DNA of 64,000 nt from Ornithodoros turicata (GCF_037126465.1 NW_026999444.1:62001-126000); one strand, 5' to 3'. Numbered from the stretch's first letter, positions 22,600 to 34,849 are shown. A program made the numbers and translations. Notes: generated from the letters alone by a model not told the origin.

Positions 22600-23890
22600 G
22601 CAAAAATTCAGACTTTATGGTATTAAGCTGTTCGAGTAGAAGTGACTTTCCCTGCTCGCTTAAGATAAATTGTGTATCCCTGTCCTGTGCTTTCTTCACG
22701 CAGGGACAATGCAGATGGGTATTTAGCATTATGCAATAATTATCTGATAGGAGAAATGGGTGTTTTTGTCACAGTTTATTAGCGTGTGCGTCGTTATTTT
22801 ATTTTTTTTTTCTCTTATAGCTATGTGAGCAAAAGCGTGTGTAATTTTTTGATGCTCTTTTCTTATTTTCTCTACTTTTATGTAGAAGAAAGCCTCCTGC
22901 GTAAAAGCTGAATAGTGTTCTATCAGTGGAAGTGGGGTTGTTTGTTTGATTTTGTTGGGTGTTCGATATCTTGACGAAGTAAGCAGTGCTTAATTTTGCA
23001 GGTTTTTGGGCAGAAATGCTGGTATCTGAGCACAGAGTAGAAATTTCTATATTTCTCTGCTCCCTAAGAAAATTTGTACGTCGTTTTCCAAGCAGACCGC
23101 GTTTGGTTTACGCAAAATAGAAAAATGAAGTTGTGTATGCTCTATGATGAGATGATCCGCCGCAGGCTTAGGCCTTTTCCCCGATGAGCAGTGCTTTGTA
23201 TATGATGTCGCATGTCTGGACTTGTTCAGTAGTGTTGCAATTTTTACCCTTCGCTAATATCTTGTTGCTGTCGTCTTGTGTTAGACGTTGAGCTTCGTAG
23301 CGATGTGCGGTAACGCTACGATTATTCCTGAGCGCTCCGTGTGTTTAATGCGTTGTCCTCTGTGCGTGCGTGCGTGTGCTTTTTCCCTGATTTGTGACAT
23401 CATCATGGCATGTCTGGTTTGTTTAGCAGTGTTGCAGTTCTTCCCGCTGCTAGTATCTTGTTGGTGTCATGTTGTGCTAGCCGCGTGGCGATGTGTGGTG
23501 GGCTGAGGTCTTAAGCCTTTTCCCTGCTCACCTAAGGAAATTTGTGTATCCCTGTCCTGTGCTTTCTTTACGCAAGGGCAATGCGTCTGTGTATGTGGCA
23601 CTATCAGATACCAGACATCAGCGTCTTTTTCTTAGTTTATTACCATATGCTTCAGGTTTTTTAAGTCAAGCACAAGTACGCGCAATTTTTCGCTGCTCTC
23701 TTCCTCAAATCACCGATTTTACGCAGAAGAAAGTCGCATGGTGCAGCTGAGAAGAGGGTTTCGCTGATTGTTTGTTAGATGTTGTTAGGAGCTCGGTATG
23801 TTGAGGAAGTCAGCTGTTAAAGGTATCCGTGAAGAAATGCTTGCATCTGAGTGCAGGATAGGAATTCCTGAGGCATGGCACCCTCAGTGC
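22600..23890. repeat. Degenerate tandem duplication of about 0.85-0.9 kb
   Basis: The segment containing GTGTATCCCTGTCCTGTGCT occurs at about 22670 and 23545. A second segment (GAAGAAAG, then GTTGTTTGTTTGAT-like sequence, then AGAAATGCTGGTATCTGAG) occurs at about 22885-23060 and 23725-23880 in the same order. A shorter 200-bp repetition (TAGTGTTGCAATTTTTACCC and variants) lies between, at about 23230 and 23430. No coding pattern was seen. Confidence 0.6.
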
Positions 23891-24148
23891 AAATTAATTA
23901 TTTTGGATGTGAATCTGCTTCACTGCATGACAAGGCTGAAACGGGAAGAGAGAAAAAATTGGAGCGCTTCATTCATAGCGTCCAAGTAATAGGGCAATTA
24001 GAGTTTTCATAGAAAGTAGAATTTGAATGGGCTCCTAAAATTATAGTTTTGTAGTAGTTTTTCTAAACTGCAATGCAAGGTAGAAAATCATTAATATGGT
24101 GGGAATGCCATCATGTTCCCGTAAAGGCGTTCTGTCTTGTGCTTTGGC

Positions 24149-24250
24149 GTGCGCGAATGGAACTTTGCTCCCCGGCTTTCGCGCCTTTTTGCTCGCAATG
24201 CGCGAATGGAACTTTGCCCCCCGGTGTTCGCGCCTTTTTGCTCGCAGGTG
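24149..24250. repeat. 50-bp direct tandem duplication
   Basis: Two adjacent copies of a segment starting GCGCGAATGGAACTTTGC and ending TTTTTGCTCGCA differ at a few sites. There is no coding evidence. Confidence 0.75.
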
Positions 24251-24379
24251 TAGCCTCAGACAACGAATGTATGAGCATAGAAAGGGTCATGTATTCCATA
24301 AGCCTGGAGGTGATGTTGAGTAGACTCACTTAATATTTAAAAATCAGTGGTAGTTTACTGTAATTCTAATGACCATGAT

Positions 24380-25290
24380 GAGCCTTTGGGGTGAAAATCG
24401 TTAATATGCACAGTGCTTTTTTGTTGAATTTTAATGAGAGAATGAATGTCACTAAAAGTAGGACAAAGGAAATAATCTTGCGATCCAATAAATAATAGGA
24501 GTCTTTGTCTTTGCCGCTGTCTTCTTCAGACAGGATGTGATGACGTCACACAGTCTGTAGCAATGCATTGACCGTTACTGGAAAAAAGTGTAGCAATAGA
24601 AAAATGGTGTGTATTGTCCTGGACGGATTTATGATGAGCACTGTTTTTGAATAAGAGGAGTGCGTGTGCTTAGAAATAGTTTGATGCTGGTTTTCTTCTT
24701 TGTTACTTTTCGCCTTTTTCCCCCTTGTTGTCTGACAAACATGCGCTGACATGCTCTGACCTGTTCTGACATACTTTCCTTCTACATGTAGTTTTTTTTT
24801 CTTTTTGTACAAGGAATATTCTTGACGATGACGATAGTGCTGCCTTGAATGGGAGTAGAGCTATTCTTAATAATTTTGTGATTCATTTAGTTCAGAGAGT
24901 AACCGCGAGGGGGACAGGTGTGTGACTTTATTCAGGAGGAACAAAGCGTCATTATTCAGTTAGGTGCATGGCTCTTGGCTGGGATGGACATGTCTTGCTG
25001 AACCATTATTTTGTTTCTTCCTGTACAGTAAGACTTTGGGAATGAAATGCTACAATCTCCTCTTATCTATGGCGTTTTTCTGCAATAGTTCCCTATGCAA
25101 TCATTATAGTAGAATAAAGGAAATAATCTAGGGATAGTGATTCAATAAATAACAGGTCCCCTGTCTAGAGCGTAAGCGTCCTTGAGCCATGCACCTGCAG
25201 GATGACGTCATGCCGCAACACTATTGTTTCAGGTTGACCTTGTCTAGAGGAGCATTAGTGGAAAAAAACAGTGTAGCCGTGAGATAATAG
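24380..25290. repeat. Degenerate direct repeat about 0.65 kb apart
   Basis: GGAAATAATCT followed by CAATAAATAA lies at about 24470 and 25115. GATGACGTCA is near 24540 and 25201. Poly-A followed by GTGTAGC is near 24585 and 25265. The order is conserved, suggesting an old tandem duplication. No gene was seen. Confidence 0.5.
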
Positions 25291-25729
25291 GGTGACATCA
25301 CGACCAATGAGAACGGCCTGCAGGGGGCGCAAGGATTTACTTTTCTCTTGGACAGTGGCGGGTCTGGACACGTTAATTCTGCTCCTAGCAATTGCGTTGG
25401 CCGTCAGTGGAAGAGCTTAGTTTCGCTGGGGTTCTGTCTGCCTCTGATGGGGTGTGGATGTGTGGTTCGTCACTGGTGAATGGTGTTCGACAATGCAGGT
25501 GGATTTTGGTGGATTTGGTCTGGTCGCCATCTGGTGTGATGCCTGGCAACTAAGTGGCCAACTGTCATCGATCTCTGCAACTGCTGGGTGCCAGTTACCA
25601 ACATGGCGGGCGCTGGTCACCCCGGAGCGGTTTTTTTCGCCGCGGCATCGTTGATTTTCGAATAAATTGTTTCTCTCCACTCTATGTCTATCTATTTATT
25701 TTATTTTCTACCTATTTTTTATTTTTTAG

Positions 25730-25899
25730 CAGCTCAACTGGCCCACAACTCACACAGTGGTCCGGACACGTCCTAGATGCTCCCCAATTACTGTAATGAC
25801 TCCCTGAAATATCCTAATTACTGTGGGGGGTCCCAAATTGCTCTAATTGCTCATTAATGGCGTCCAGGCCACTGTGTGAGTTGTGAGCCAGTTGAGCTG
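25730..25899. mobile_element. Short inverted-repeat element (170 bp, 31-bp TIRs)
   Basis: The left arm 25730-25760 and right arm 25869-25899 are reverse complements apart from one or two bases (CAGCTCAACTGG at the left outer end). The inner 108 bp are AT-rich with CTAATTACTG-type repeats. The superfamily is not clear. Confidence 0.7.
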
Positions 25900-27182
25900 A
25901 TCATATACTACTAGCATTGGCAACATCCGAAGTGATGTTCGCAACATCGCCATCTTTGTTGTTTTGACTACGGGAATCGCACATTTCGCGTTATAACTTC
26001 ACACAGCGCAGCTCAATCGCGCGGAAATTTAGCACGGCTGAATTACCTTAAGAGATTTACACGTAGACAACAGAATGTTGCGCGTGCATTGAGTATTTGC
26101 AATGCACGGCGTGCCGGCGCTGGTAGACTTTTATAAGGTAACACCCTGTATGTTTAAGGTTACGTTAGGCTATACGTTTACGACGTTGCGTTGGCTAGGC
26201 AGTTGTGTCAGCGCACTGTGAGGAGTCCACACGTCAGCGTATGCGCTGTGAATAGGTGGATGAATATTCGCTTTTGGATTGCACCGCCTAGGATAGCGCT
26301 GGAGTTAGGAAACCGCCATTTGATGCGGGTCTTTTCGCGCGCACGTTATGCCCGGATTCTTTTATGACATCTGTTCTGTTTCCTTTGTCGTCCCAGCTGC
26401 GTGATCACTGTTTTTACAAATGAAATTCGGAAATTTGCTCAATTAAAATCACACTTTTCTGTCCTCCTTATGCATTATATGTATATAGGAACGCGAATGA
26501 CAGGTGGTTCGATAATACAACCCCGGCCGCAATGTCTCGCTATGTCTTCCGAAATGATTTCAGACACAAACACTTCCAAAGCGGGGAGGTTGAACGGTTG
26601 CATTTGCACAGTGAAATGAGGAAAGTGACTCTGCGACCATATTGGGCACACGCCGAGTAGAGAAAGAGATGTATGCGTTAATTATCAATGTTGAGCTCAC
26701 ACAGCATACAGAGCGGGTGTCTGTCTAGCGTCCTGTCTTCTTTCAGCATCACGTCAACGTTTGATTCACACCAACTCGGTTGCATCAGTACTCTTGCAGC
26801 TTTCTGTCGGTCGCAAAAATGTTGGCGCAGACGTTCATATATGCATCCTTTGCGCATTTATTTATTTTAAAGTTAACAGAAACTACCTGAACGTAATGCA
26901 ACAAAGAGCTGCCTGTTTACAGGGTCAGTGCTGCGCCTAGTAGAATTATTGCGACATTCCTTTCCAGCTGACCCATGGCGCTTACTACCCCCCTTCCTAT
27001 CCACCACTCTTTCCCATTATCTCTCTTCACCTGTTGGCATCTGTATGTCGCTTATAGCCACAACCGCTTCGCTGCGCTAGCACGCACTCGGAAATAGATA
27101 TTTCCCATGGTGTGGTCGAAGAACAGCCGAAATGACAAGTGTATTTATCTGTTACTGTCATGCCCTGAGGCACTTTCCTTAA
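25900..27182. other. No recognised gene
   Basis: Unique-looking sequence. An isolated ACACCCTGTATG at about 26142 resembles a single mariner-type terminal repeat. Confidence 0.5.
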
Positions 27183-27541
27183 AGGTGTTGGGACACTTCC
27201 TCTGATGTGTTGAAGCATAATATATATATGCATCGTACTCATTATGAGAACACCGTGGAATTTTTTTTTTCCTCTCGCTAGATCGGTCCGGAAAATAGGC
27301 GCAGCCACAAAACGACGACCCACGGTGTGACCTCACGGACCCTTCTCCCCCATTTGGCTTGAGACTCGCGCGTCTTCCCTCGCTGCTCCTGTGTGAGGTC
27401 ACCGATGTCACTTCTTCGGGGCCGTTTTTCTCCGTACCTGCTCGTGATTTACCTGAAAACTTGAATATCGGATGCTGTCGGATGATAGAATAGTTTTTCG
27501 TATTTATCTGGGAATGCTGGAAACCAACTGTCACAACACCT
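27183..27541. mobile_element. MITE with TTAA target duplication (359 bp)
   Basis: Termini are AGGTGTTGGGACAC on the left and TGTCACAACACCT on the right. TTAA flanks both sides (27179-27182 and 27542-27545). A TTAA duplication is the piggyBac hallmark, but the terminus does not begin CCC, so the superfamily is left open. Confidence 0.65.
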
Positions 27542-28060
27542 TTAACATTTCTTCACTGGTTACAACATTCGCTGTAAAACAAAGAAAGGAAACCAAGCTT
27601 CGGTAACCAGTTCCTTGTAATCAATTGCCCAAACACCTAGCTCAAAAGGTGCATGAGTCATCTCTGGGCAGAATCACATACGCCATATTGAGCACACTTG
27701 TAGTCGTCTTCGATTTCTATTATCGTATTCCTGCAACGATTGGTGGTTCATGAGCTTCGACAGACTGTAGTACCTGTGTCCCTTGGACGTACTGCCCTTG
27801 GAGGACGAACAAGACAAAACAGAAAATGACATCATATTTCATTCCCAATTTCGATGTGCTGCCGTCTTCCTGTCTTGGTATTGTTGCCAATTCGCATGTT
27901 GTCCCTACGCGAATACTAGTTTATGCCTGCCATCACCTGCTGTAATTGCGGTTAACAACACCTGTTATCTCCGTGAAATGTTTCGTGATATCAACGGTAT
28001 GAGCAAGCCGCGCGCAACAAGGTAAGGCTGCGAGACACGAGGTGACTGATGTGGCTCTTA

Positions 28061-28451
28061 AGCATGGTTCACACTAGTGCGTTCTGCTGCGTGCGGGCGC
28101 CTGCGTGTGTATGCGTGCGTTGTAAGCAATCCATTCAGCTGTTCACATACTCGGTCCGAATGCGTGCGTCACCAAACCGTAAGCCAATGAGCGCCGAGCG
28201 GGATTTTCAACGCCTCCCACTCCGGTGGCCATGTTGAAAACAGCCTCGTAGAAAGAAACCTACTGTGTACACTCGGAAGGCGGCCTCGCGATTCGTTCTC
28301 CGCTTGCGGGCTGCTGCGTGCGTTGCAAAAAGTTGGGCTCGGGCGAACTCCTCGCGTTTTGCTGCGTGAGGTCGCGCATGTATCTGTTGCCACGGTAACC
28401 AGCGCCCGCGCGCATCTGCACGCAGCAGAACGCACTAGTGTGAACCATGCT
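28061..28451. mobile_element. PIF/Harbinger-like MITE (391 bp)
   Basis: Perfect 34-bp terminal inverted repeats start AGCATGGTTCACACTAGTGC. Flanks are TTA at 28058-28060 and 28452-28454. The 3-bp TTA duplication fits PIF/Harbinger. The interior is GC-rich with no transposase. The perfect repeats suggest recent movement. Confidence 0.8.
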
Positions 28452-29072
28452 TTATCGCAGTTCGTCGTGCGCAACCAGCGTCTGTGAATCGGATATATAA
28501 TCTGTAATCGGAAGAGGTATGTGCAGGTATTGCAACTTCACATTTTGCTTCAGATAATCTCGTTAAAGAAACTAATCGATTGTTAATTTGATCATACACT
28601 GACCTATCGGAGAATGGTTGTCCATGTGCGATGTATAGAGGTATATGTTCACTGCCGTAAGCTATAGAGTAGGGTGCAAACAAACATTTAAGGCTTGTGA
28701 ATGGAACCAGGATATAGCTTCTATAAAGTGATTTCCCAAAACATTGCCATTCTCAATGGCGCGGAAAGGGGTCGTTCGAGTACAGATGCAAGAGTCAGTT
28801 CAACATAGTGGTTTAGAATTGTTCACGAAACAAAAAGTAAGAAAATAATGCTTGGTAAATAGAGACATGTATTTTGCTGGTGAGGAGAGGAGGCAACGCG
28901 GCCGGGTTGGTGGAAAGATCCAAAAACCACGCAACAGAGAAAGCTTTCACAACGTCGCTAACGTTGGTAGCTTGTTATAACCTGGTTATATTGCACGTAT
29001 GCAATAAGCAGTGGTTGGAGGTGCGACCTCATCAGTGCAGTTTGGGTATGCTTTGTTCGCTTCACTTAGGAG

Positions 29073-29749
29073 CAGACTTGTGCCCGTTACTCGAAAAAAG
29101 TAATTGATTACCGTTACCGTTACTTCTGTGGAAAAAGCAATTGATTATCATTACCAATTACTCGTCTTCAAATGTAATTGAGTAACGAGTAGAAAAGTAA
29201 CGCGTTACTTCCGTCGTTACTCTGCAATCACGCAAGTTATAACCGTCTTTGTTGTGCTTCAGAAAAAAAAAGAAAAAAGTTCAACAGCGGAACAGCTGAA
29301 GTAACAAGACAAACAAAAACGCGTAGACAAAGAGATCTGTACGTCTACTGTATTTATCGCCCGGGAAAACGTGGACCCGATTGTGGAAGAGCATTGCGTG
29401 GAATCTCCCCGTGACTCACTAAACCTGCAAAGCTTCAGGTACCATCACACATTGGCGTAGGAAGAGATTAGGGAGAGAGACTCTGAATTCCAGAACGTTA
29501 TTACAACCTCCGCTTGCTGTAGTAGAACAGCCTGGCACCAGGGGCTTGACTTCGGGCAGAACGTCTGAGAGATAAGCTAATCTCTGCCGGAAAAGTAATC
29601 AATTACAGAGTAATCGATTACTCAGGAAAGTAATTGATTGCTCGAAAAATTACTTTGACAGTAAAGGAACTGAATACTCGAAAAATTACTCAAAAAAGTA
29701 ATTGATTACAAGTAACGCAATTACTAGTAACGCGTTACGCACAAGTCTG
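29073..29749. mobile_element. hAT-type MITE (677 bp) with 8-bp target duplication
   Basis: CTTAGGAG flanks both ends exactly (29065-29072 and 29750-29757). The terminal inverted repeat is CAGACTTGTGC. Both subterminal regions are packed with TTACTCG and GTAATTGATTAC motifs, as expected for hAT transposase binding. No coding region was seen. Confidence 0.9.
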
Positions 29750-30271
29750 CTTAGGAGTACATGTACGGTGGGTTCATGATGGCGTCCAGCTTTCACTCAT
29801 CGCATTCACGGACAAAAGCATGCAAGTTAAAAGGGATGTTGCCACGTAAGCCCACAGCACATTTCCATATTTTCAGATATTCACAAAATAAGGTGTTTAC
29901 AAGTGATTAACCCTTTCCGTCATCGTTCTTTGAAATCCTTTTTTATTTCCTTTTTCCCCTCCTTCTCTCCACTGATGGCCTCCGTAAGTCATCCTCACAT
30001 CGCATGGAAGTTTTTGAAAAACAAGGCAATAAAACGATACAAGACAAAAAATCAGGAGCAACATATTTTGTTTATTCTCGATATATTGATTGGTATGTGT
30101 TATTACCAATAGCTACACTTTTGAATTATTTCTAGATTCAAAAACTTCACCGCCAGAGGGAGTGGACGTGGATATAAAATGTTTGCGCGAAAACCTATTT
30201 TTGTCTTTGTGTTAGCTGCAGTGGGAATCACAGTCTTCTGTGAGTCATTGCAGGTAAATAATTGTGAATAA

Positions 30272-30535
30272 ATCGGCCTCGGTGGCTCTGTCGGTAGCGC
30301 GTTCGCCATGTGATCCCGAGATCGCGGGTTCGAACCCGGCCGAGGACGCCAGCAACTTGGTGGCAGGGTACAAGTTGCTTACACACGCTGTCTTCCGCGA
30401 GGGACGTTAAATACAGGGTGCCGTGTGATGAGCTATCATCGCCCGTTAAAGAACCCTCAGGTGGGCAAAAGCAATCCACAGACCGACCGCTGTAGCGTCG
30501 CTCATGATCTCAGTTGTCTCGCAACGTAAAAAAAA
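30272..30535 (+). mobile_element. tRNA-derived SINE (264 bp) with 9-bp target duplication
   Basis: The 5' tRNA-like part (about 30274-30346) has a box A (TGGCTCTGTCGGTAGCGC) and a box B (GGTTCGAACCC), so an internal RNA polymerase III promoter. A tRNA-unrelated body and a short A-tail follow. TGTGAATAA flanks both ends (30263-30271 and 30536-30544). It needs LINE machinery in trans. Confidence 0.9.
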
Positions 30536-30569
30536 TGTGAATAATTTTTAAAGCGTATCGTCCGCTCTA

Positions 30570-31105
30570 TAGAGCTCAAATCTTTAAAACTTGCTCATTG
30601 AATATACAGGGTGTTCAAAATTAAGCTTTCACTGCCACTTTATAAATAGGGGAACAAAAGAAAACCTGGTGCTATTTTTCTGTTCCTTGAGTAAGAAACA
30701 GGTGCTACATAATTAGCAGCACCTCTTTGTTACACAAGTAGCGTAAAGTTATCATCCGGTTTCCTGTCATCGCTGTGTTTACGTAGCGCTCGCGAAAGCT
30801 TAATCTTGAACACCCTGTATACGCTCTTTTCGCAAGCGAAACTTGGTCAATTTGACAGTGAAGAGGTGACCATCATTACCGTATCGGCCTCATGCGTTCC
30901 CAGATGCGATAACCCCTTTAGCTCAATAGCTGTACGTACGAGTTATTACCTACTTTACGTGTTCATGATGTTCGCTACAGAAAGAGTGTAATTCTTTAAA
31001 ACTTTTTCATTTCCTATGTAAGCCGTTTTCGGGAGAGGAACTTGGTCCTGTTGATTATGAAGATGTGATTGATCATTACCGTATCAGCTTCATACGTCAA
31101 ATGGC
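30570..31105. repeat. Local tandem duplication interrupted by the 215-bp MITE
   Basis: Segments TCTTTAAAACTTGCTCATT (about 30580) and TCTTTAAAACTTTTTCATTT (about 30992) match. Downstream, GAAACTTGGTCAATTTGACA (about 30837) and GGAACTTGGTCCTGTTGATT (about 31038) match and share ATCATTACCGTATC. Removing the MITE restores co-linearity, so the duplication existed before or independently of the MITE. Confidence 0.65.
30605..30819. mobile_element. Mariner-type MITE, 215 bp (copy 1)
   Basis: The terminal repeat TACAGGGTGTTCAAAATTAA and its reverse complement at the right end are both flanked by TA. A second copy of exactly the same length lies in the opposite orientation at 40623-40837. It interrupts one copy of a local tandem duplication. 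Confidence 0.85.
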
Positions 31106-32707
31106 ATATGTCAAATGTCAAAACACAGCACTTGGATGTGTTTCATTGGGTCTGAAGAGTCAGCCCAGAATTGGAATGATCGATTTGTACCAGGGCAATC
31201 TGAGCTGACAGAACTTGCTTAAATGTATCCCATACAACGCAAACGCGGCCTCCCGGTTGCGTGCTGCGCTACTGCTGAACCCGTTTCCTCCTTCCTCCTT
31301 CTTGTTGACAGTGCGCCAAGGGCATCATCTATGGACCTATAGTGTCTGTGTAAGCTCCGAGAGGCATTAATCATTAGCTGTATCCAGTATCCTTCCTATA
31401 TATTTGTTCGGTAGAAGGTGCATCACTGATGGAGGAAACCAGGGGCAAAATCGGCCATCATCGCTCGCAGATGTTTAAACAGAGCTACTAGTCGATAACA
31501 TTCACGTAGAGGTGTAGGAGTAGATTTTTGCCACTGCGTTCTTCACTACTGCGCTTATCTCGCAATCAGTATGACCGTGTTTCCGTATTTTCTTCTGTTC
31601 CTTGACTACGGTCGACCGGGAGAGTGCGCAAAGCCAGCCGCAGAGCAGTTCCACATTTGCGGGGGAAGGTTCAGTAAGTACATACATATATCGAAGCAGT
31701 ATGGCGTTTCTGCATTTCCGGGCCCCTATGATGCGCTCCATGGTACCGACCACCTGCCCAGCAAATCGTACTGGTGACGTATAAAAGTATACGTTAAGAC
31801 CGGGTACTGAGCTTTACACCTGATAAGATGTCTAAAAGTTGTTGCCGTACACATCTGTGAAGGGAAATACCGGCATAATAACCGTTTCGAAAATCCGCTA
31901 GGATACACACATAGTATATGGATGTCTGTATATTAGAAAGCCTGTCTCTTCGCTGAGGTATGCATGTACATGATTACACTGTACAGAAACTATGCGTTCG
32001 TGAGTTTCCATCCCTCAACGAGCTCGACTCACTCCCCCTCTCACACAAAATTGCTTGGTCCCTGGCCACATCCAGCACACCAACGCCCTGCTCTCACCTT
32101 TCTGGACATCACGGGACTCCGATCCTTATTGTGAGAGGGCTTATTATTTCAATCCCCGCATCACCAGCAATAATGGTGTAAATTATCGTCCCCGGCGGTG
32201 AAACTCCCCAGCCATCATGCCGTAATCAAGTTATTGTACACACTCTGTTTGTGATCGTCCTTGCCTTAATTTTCTCTGGGGTTAATCATTCTCTCCATAC
32301 CCGTTCGTGAAGGTATTAAGCCAGCCCTGATAATCGTTCAAGATAGATAACTCCATGAATGTATGGATGTATACCTATAACACATAAAACTCATGCTAGA
32401 ATGGCTGCATACGTAAATGACTTAAAGGATGGGCTTGAACTCTTCACCGTCAGTTTCGGGAGATTTCGGCTGATTTTGAGGTTGTCAATACATGGTGAAG
32501 TATATTTAATAGAACAAAGACTACAATAAGAACGAACCTCGCTGAAACGAGGTCACAAGAGTTGCCATGAAGTCATGATGTCGCCTTTCTTTAAAATGTC
32601 TTCTTGTTTTCTTTTGCATCTCGCAGAATGTGCTACAGTTCGACAGGTGTCATCGTTTCCTTCAAAAGAGAGGATTTATAGTCAGGCAGGGAAGAATAGA
32701 CGCATAG
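31106..32707. other. No recognised gene
   Basis: Mixed-composition sequence. ORFs under 85 codons overlap on both strands. No domain or element ends were seen. Confidence 0.45.
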
Positions 32708-32717
32708 CAATTCATTA

Positions 32718-32983
32718 GTTGTGGTGGTGGTGATGGTGAAAGGGCTAGCCGATGACGGCATCACAGAGATAGGCAACGTCACGATGGACGCCCTTGCGGA
32801 ATGTGCGTCCTGGACCGACTTCTAAGGGGGACTATGGCGACATATGTCTGACAGCGTGTAAGGAAAACACAGGAAAAAAAAAACCCTGACAGCAATGTCG
32901 GCACCAGGGCTCGAACCCGGGTACCTCGCAGCCTCGATGTGACATGGCCAGCACGCTAACTACTCAACCACGTGAGCTGGTAC
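32718..32983 (-). mobile_element. tRNA-derived SINE, second family (266 bp), 10-bp target duplication
   Basis: On the minus strand the head has box A (TGGTTGAGTAGTTAGCGTG) and box B (GGGTTCGAGCCC), and the tail contains (CCA)n-like repeats. CAATTCATTA flanks both ends (32708-32717 and 32984-32993). Relatives lie at 34290-34520 and 57480-57700. Confidence 0.9.
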
Positions 32984-33548
32984 CAATTCATTACGCTGTT
33001 GCATTCCAGTCGGCATCCCAGCCAATTAGGCGGCCGCGGGAGATGTCACGTGCTCAGCTGTACCAATGAGAACGGCCGAAGCTCTCTCTCCTCAAACAGC
33101 TGATGAAAAAGGTGCTGACGCGAGGAATCGAATCTGGATCCATTGATTTGCTTTGTGACATGTTAGCACCTACCACGTGATGTCGAGGTGTATAAATCGA
33201 GATATCGTGAATTCCTGGTGTGAGTGCCTTTTCCCCGAATTCGACGAATTCCCTGAGTTGCTCGAATTAGCTAATTTCCGTGCGTTCGAAGATTACGCGC
33301 TTGTATCGACGAAGCGTGTGGCATGCCTCGGCAAATTGTCGTTGTTTACCTCTCTCTCTCTCCTTCTTCTGTCGTCGAATCTCCGGGCGTGGTGTGTTGC
33401 TGGGCTTGCATGGTCAACAACTACGGCGCGTACATGTTTCTCTAACAAGTCCGTTGCCTGGCAGAGCCAGAGTATTGCACCGAATCCGAGATCGAATCGA
33501 AGCCGAAAACAACCGTTATTTTTGGGGTGAAAGAAGCTGCACAAAACC

Positions 33549-33800
33549 ACCGTCCTCAGGAGCTCAGTCGGTAATTTGCTGGCTTCGTGAGCTCGAGATC
33601 GCGGGTTCGATTCCGGCCGAGGGCGGTAGCCATGCGGGGGAGGTAAACATTGCTTCCAGTGCCGTGTATCGGAGATACTCGGCGCAAGCTGAAGGAGTCC
33701 CAGTTGGTCCAAATTATCCGCAGTCCTACCCTGCGGCACGTGCAACATGTCGCCACACTGCGCAGACAGACCTTATGTGTAAAGTCACAGTACCATTCTT
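33549..33800 (+). mobile_element. tRNA-derived SINE, third family (252 bp), 10-bp target duplication
   Basis: The head carries a degenerate box A (AGCTCAGTCGGTAATTTG) and box B (GGTTCGATTCC). GCACAAAACC flanks both ends (33539-33548 and 33801-33810). The body differs from the other two SINE families here. ORFs crossing this interval (33280-33867 and 33293-33748) are by-products. Confidence 0.85.
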
Positions 33801-34289
33801 GCACAAAACCAATACTGCCGCGCCCGTGCGACATACTTATCGTTTCCCATCCGGACTACCACACTAGTACTTCATCCCCGTACCCTGGTGGAATGCTGCG
33901 TAGTCAATAACACTGTAACACCACCTCTGATAGCATGTCTTGTATCAGATCTTGCGGATCTCCAGGCGGCAAGTGATGGGACCCAAGAACGAAGCCAAGT
34001 GCCATCGTAAGCTTTGTTGTCTCTCTTTCCCGTTTTCGCATTTTATACACTAAATAAAGCGCTAATTTTCCCTGCTTTGCGATATTCATTTGACGCGAGA
34101 ATAGCGCTCCTTCATGGAAAGCGCTCACGGCACCCTTCCGGCGTCGGACATGCCGGCGATGGTACGTACTTCCCAGTGACAGGCGCTTCAAGGGAGACAG
34201 TATCCTGGCTTCCGGATTGGTACTGTCCACAGTTGTTATACAGGAGTACAGAGAGACATTTACTTCTTTCGTAGTTAACTGTGAGGTCT

Positions 34290-34520
34290 CCACGCACAGA
34301 TCACAGGCCGATGTCGATATTGCGACGCTGATGGCGATGGTGGTGAAAGGTCTCGCTGTTGTAGACCTCACAGAGGTGAGCAACGTTACCCCTAACGCCT
34401 TGGTGGAATGTCGGTCCAGAGCTGACTTGTAAGGGAACTGGAAAAGTCGAGACAGCACAGCAGGCATCGGGATTCGAACCCGGGTGCCTTCCAGTCTCGA
34501 TTTGACATTGTCATTGACAT
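34290..34520 (-). mobile_element. SINE remnant related to the 32.7-kb family
   Basis: On the minus strand box B reads GGGTTCGAATCCC. The following body resembles the 32718 SINE (GAGGTGAGCAACGTTAC and GGAATGTCGGTCCAGAGC in + orientation). The head beyond box B is replaced by a GACATTGTCATT duplication. Confidence 0.7.
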
Positions 34521-34539
34521 TGTCATACCCTGCTCAGAC

Positions 34540-34650
34540 CCTTCTACCTCAAAAGTACGGCAAAGTTGCCCAGTGTACGTACGACAGACAAACGCGCTTC
34601 GCAATGTCTGAAAAGTACGGCAAGGCACCCAAGTCAACGTACAGGGGATG
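34540..34650. repeat. Imperfect direct duplication of about 63 bp
   Basis: AAAAGTACGGCAA(A/G)G, then CCCA and ACGTAC, occurs twice (about 34549 and 34611). A short (CAA)n tract lies at 34819-34841. Nothing else was recognised up to 38500, apart from a 26-bp palindrome at about 36925-36950 (GATCACGTCC and its complement). Confidence 0.6.
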
Positions 34651-34849
34651 GACGGCGCGCGCGCGGCCTCCCGCCGCTCCGTAGGTGGAGGTCGGGGAAA
34701 CCTTTCGAAACCCATGACCTTCATAGTGTGCGCATGCGTGCAAGGCGGAGCCTGCTCGCGCAGTGGAGACGTTACGACAATCCAGCGAATTTAATCGTTT
34801 TCAAGATCCCCTGATCATCAAACAACAACAACAACAACAACTTTATTTT

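Noticed and set aside
30270..30346. Functional tRNA gene
   Set aside because: Box A and box B are present, but the sequence continues into a SINE body with an A-tail and target duplications. The tRNA fold is imperfect.
33904..34467. 187-codon minus-strand ORF
   Set aside because: It overlaps a SINE remnant on its own strand and low-complexity Ser/Thr sequence. No domain or splice context was seen.
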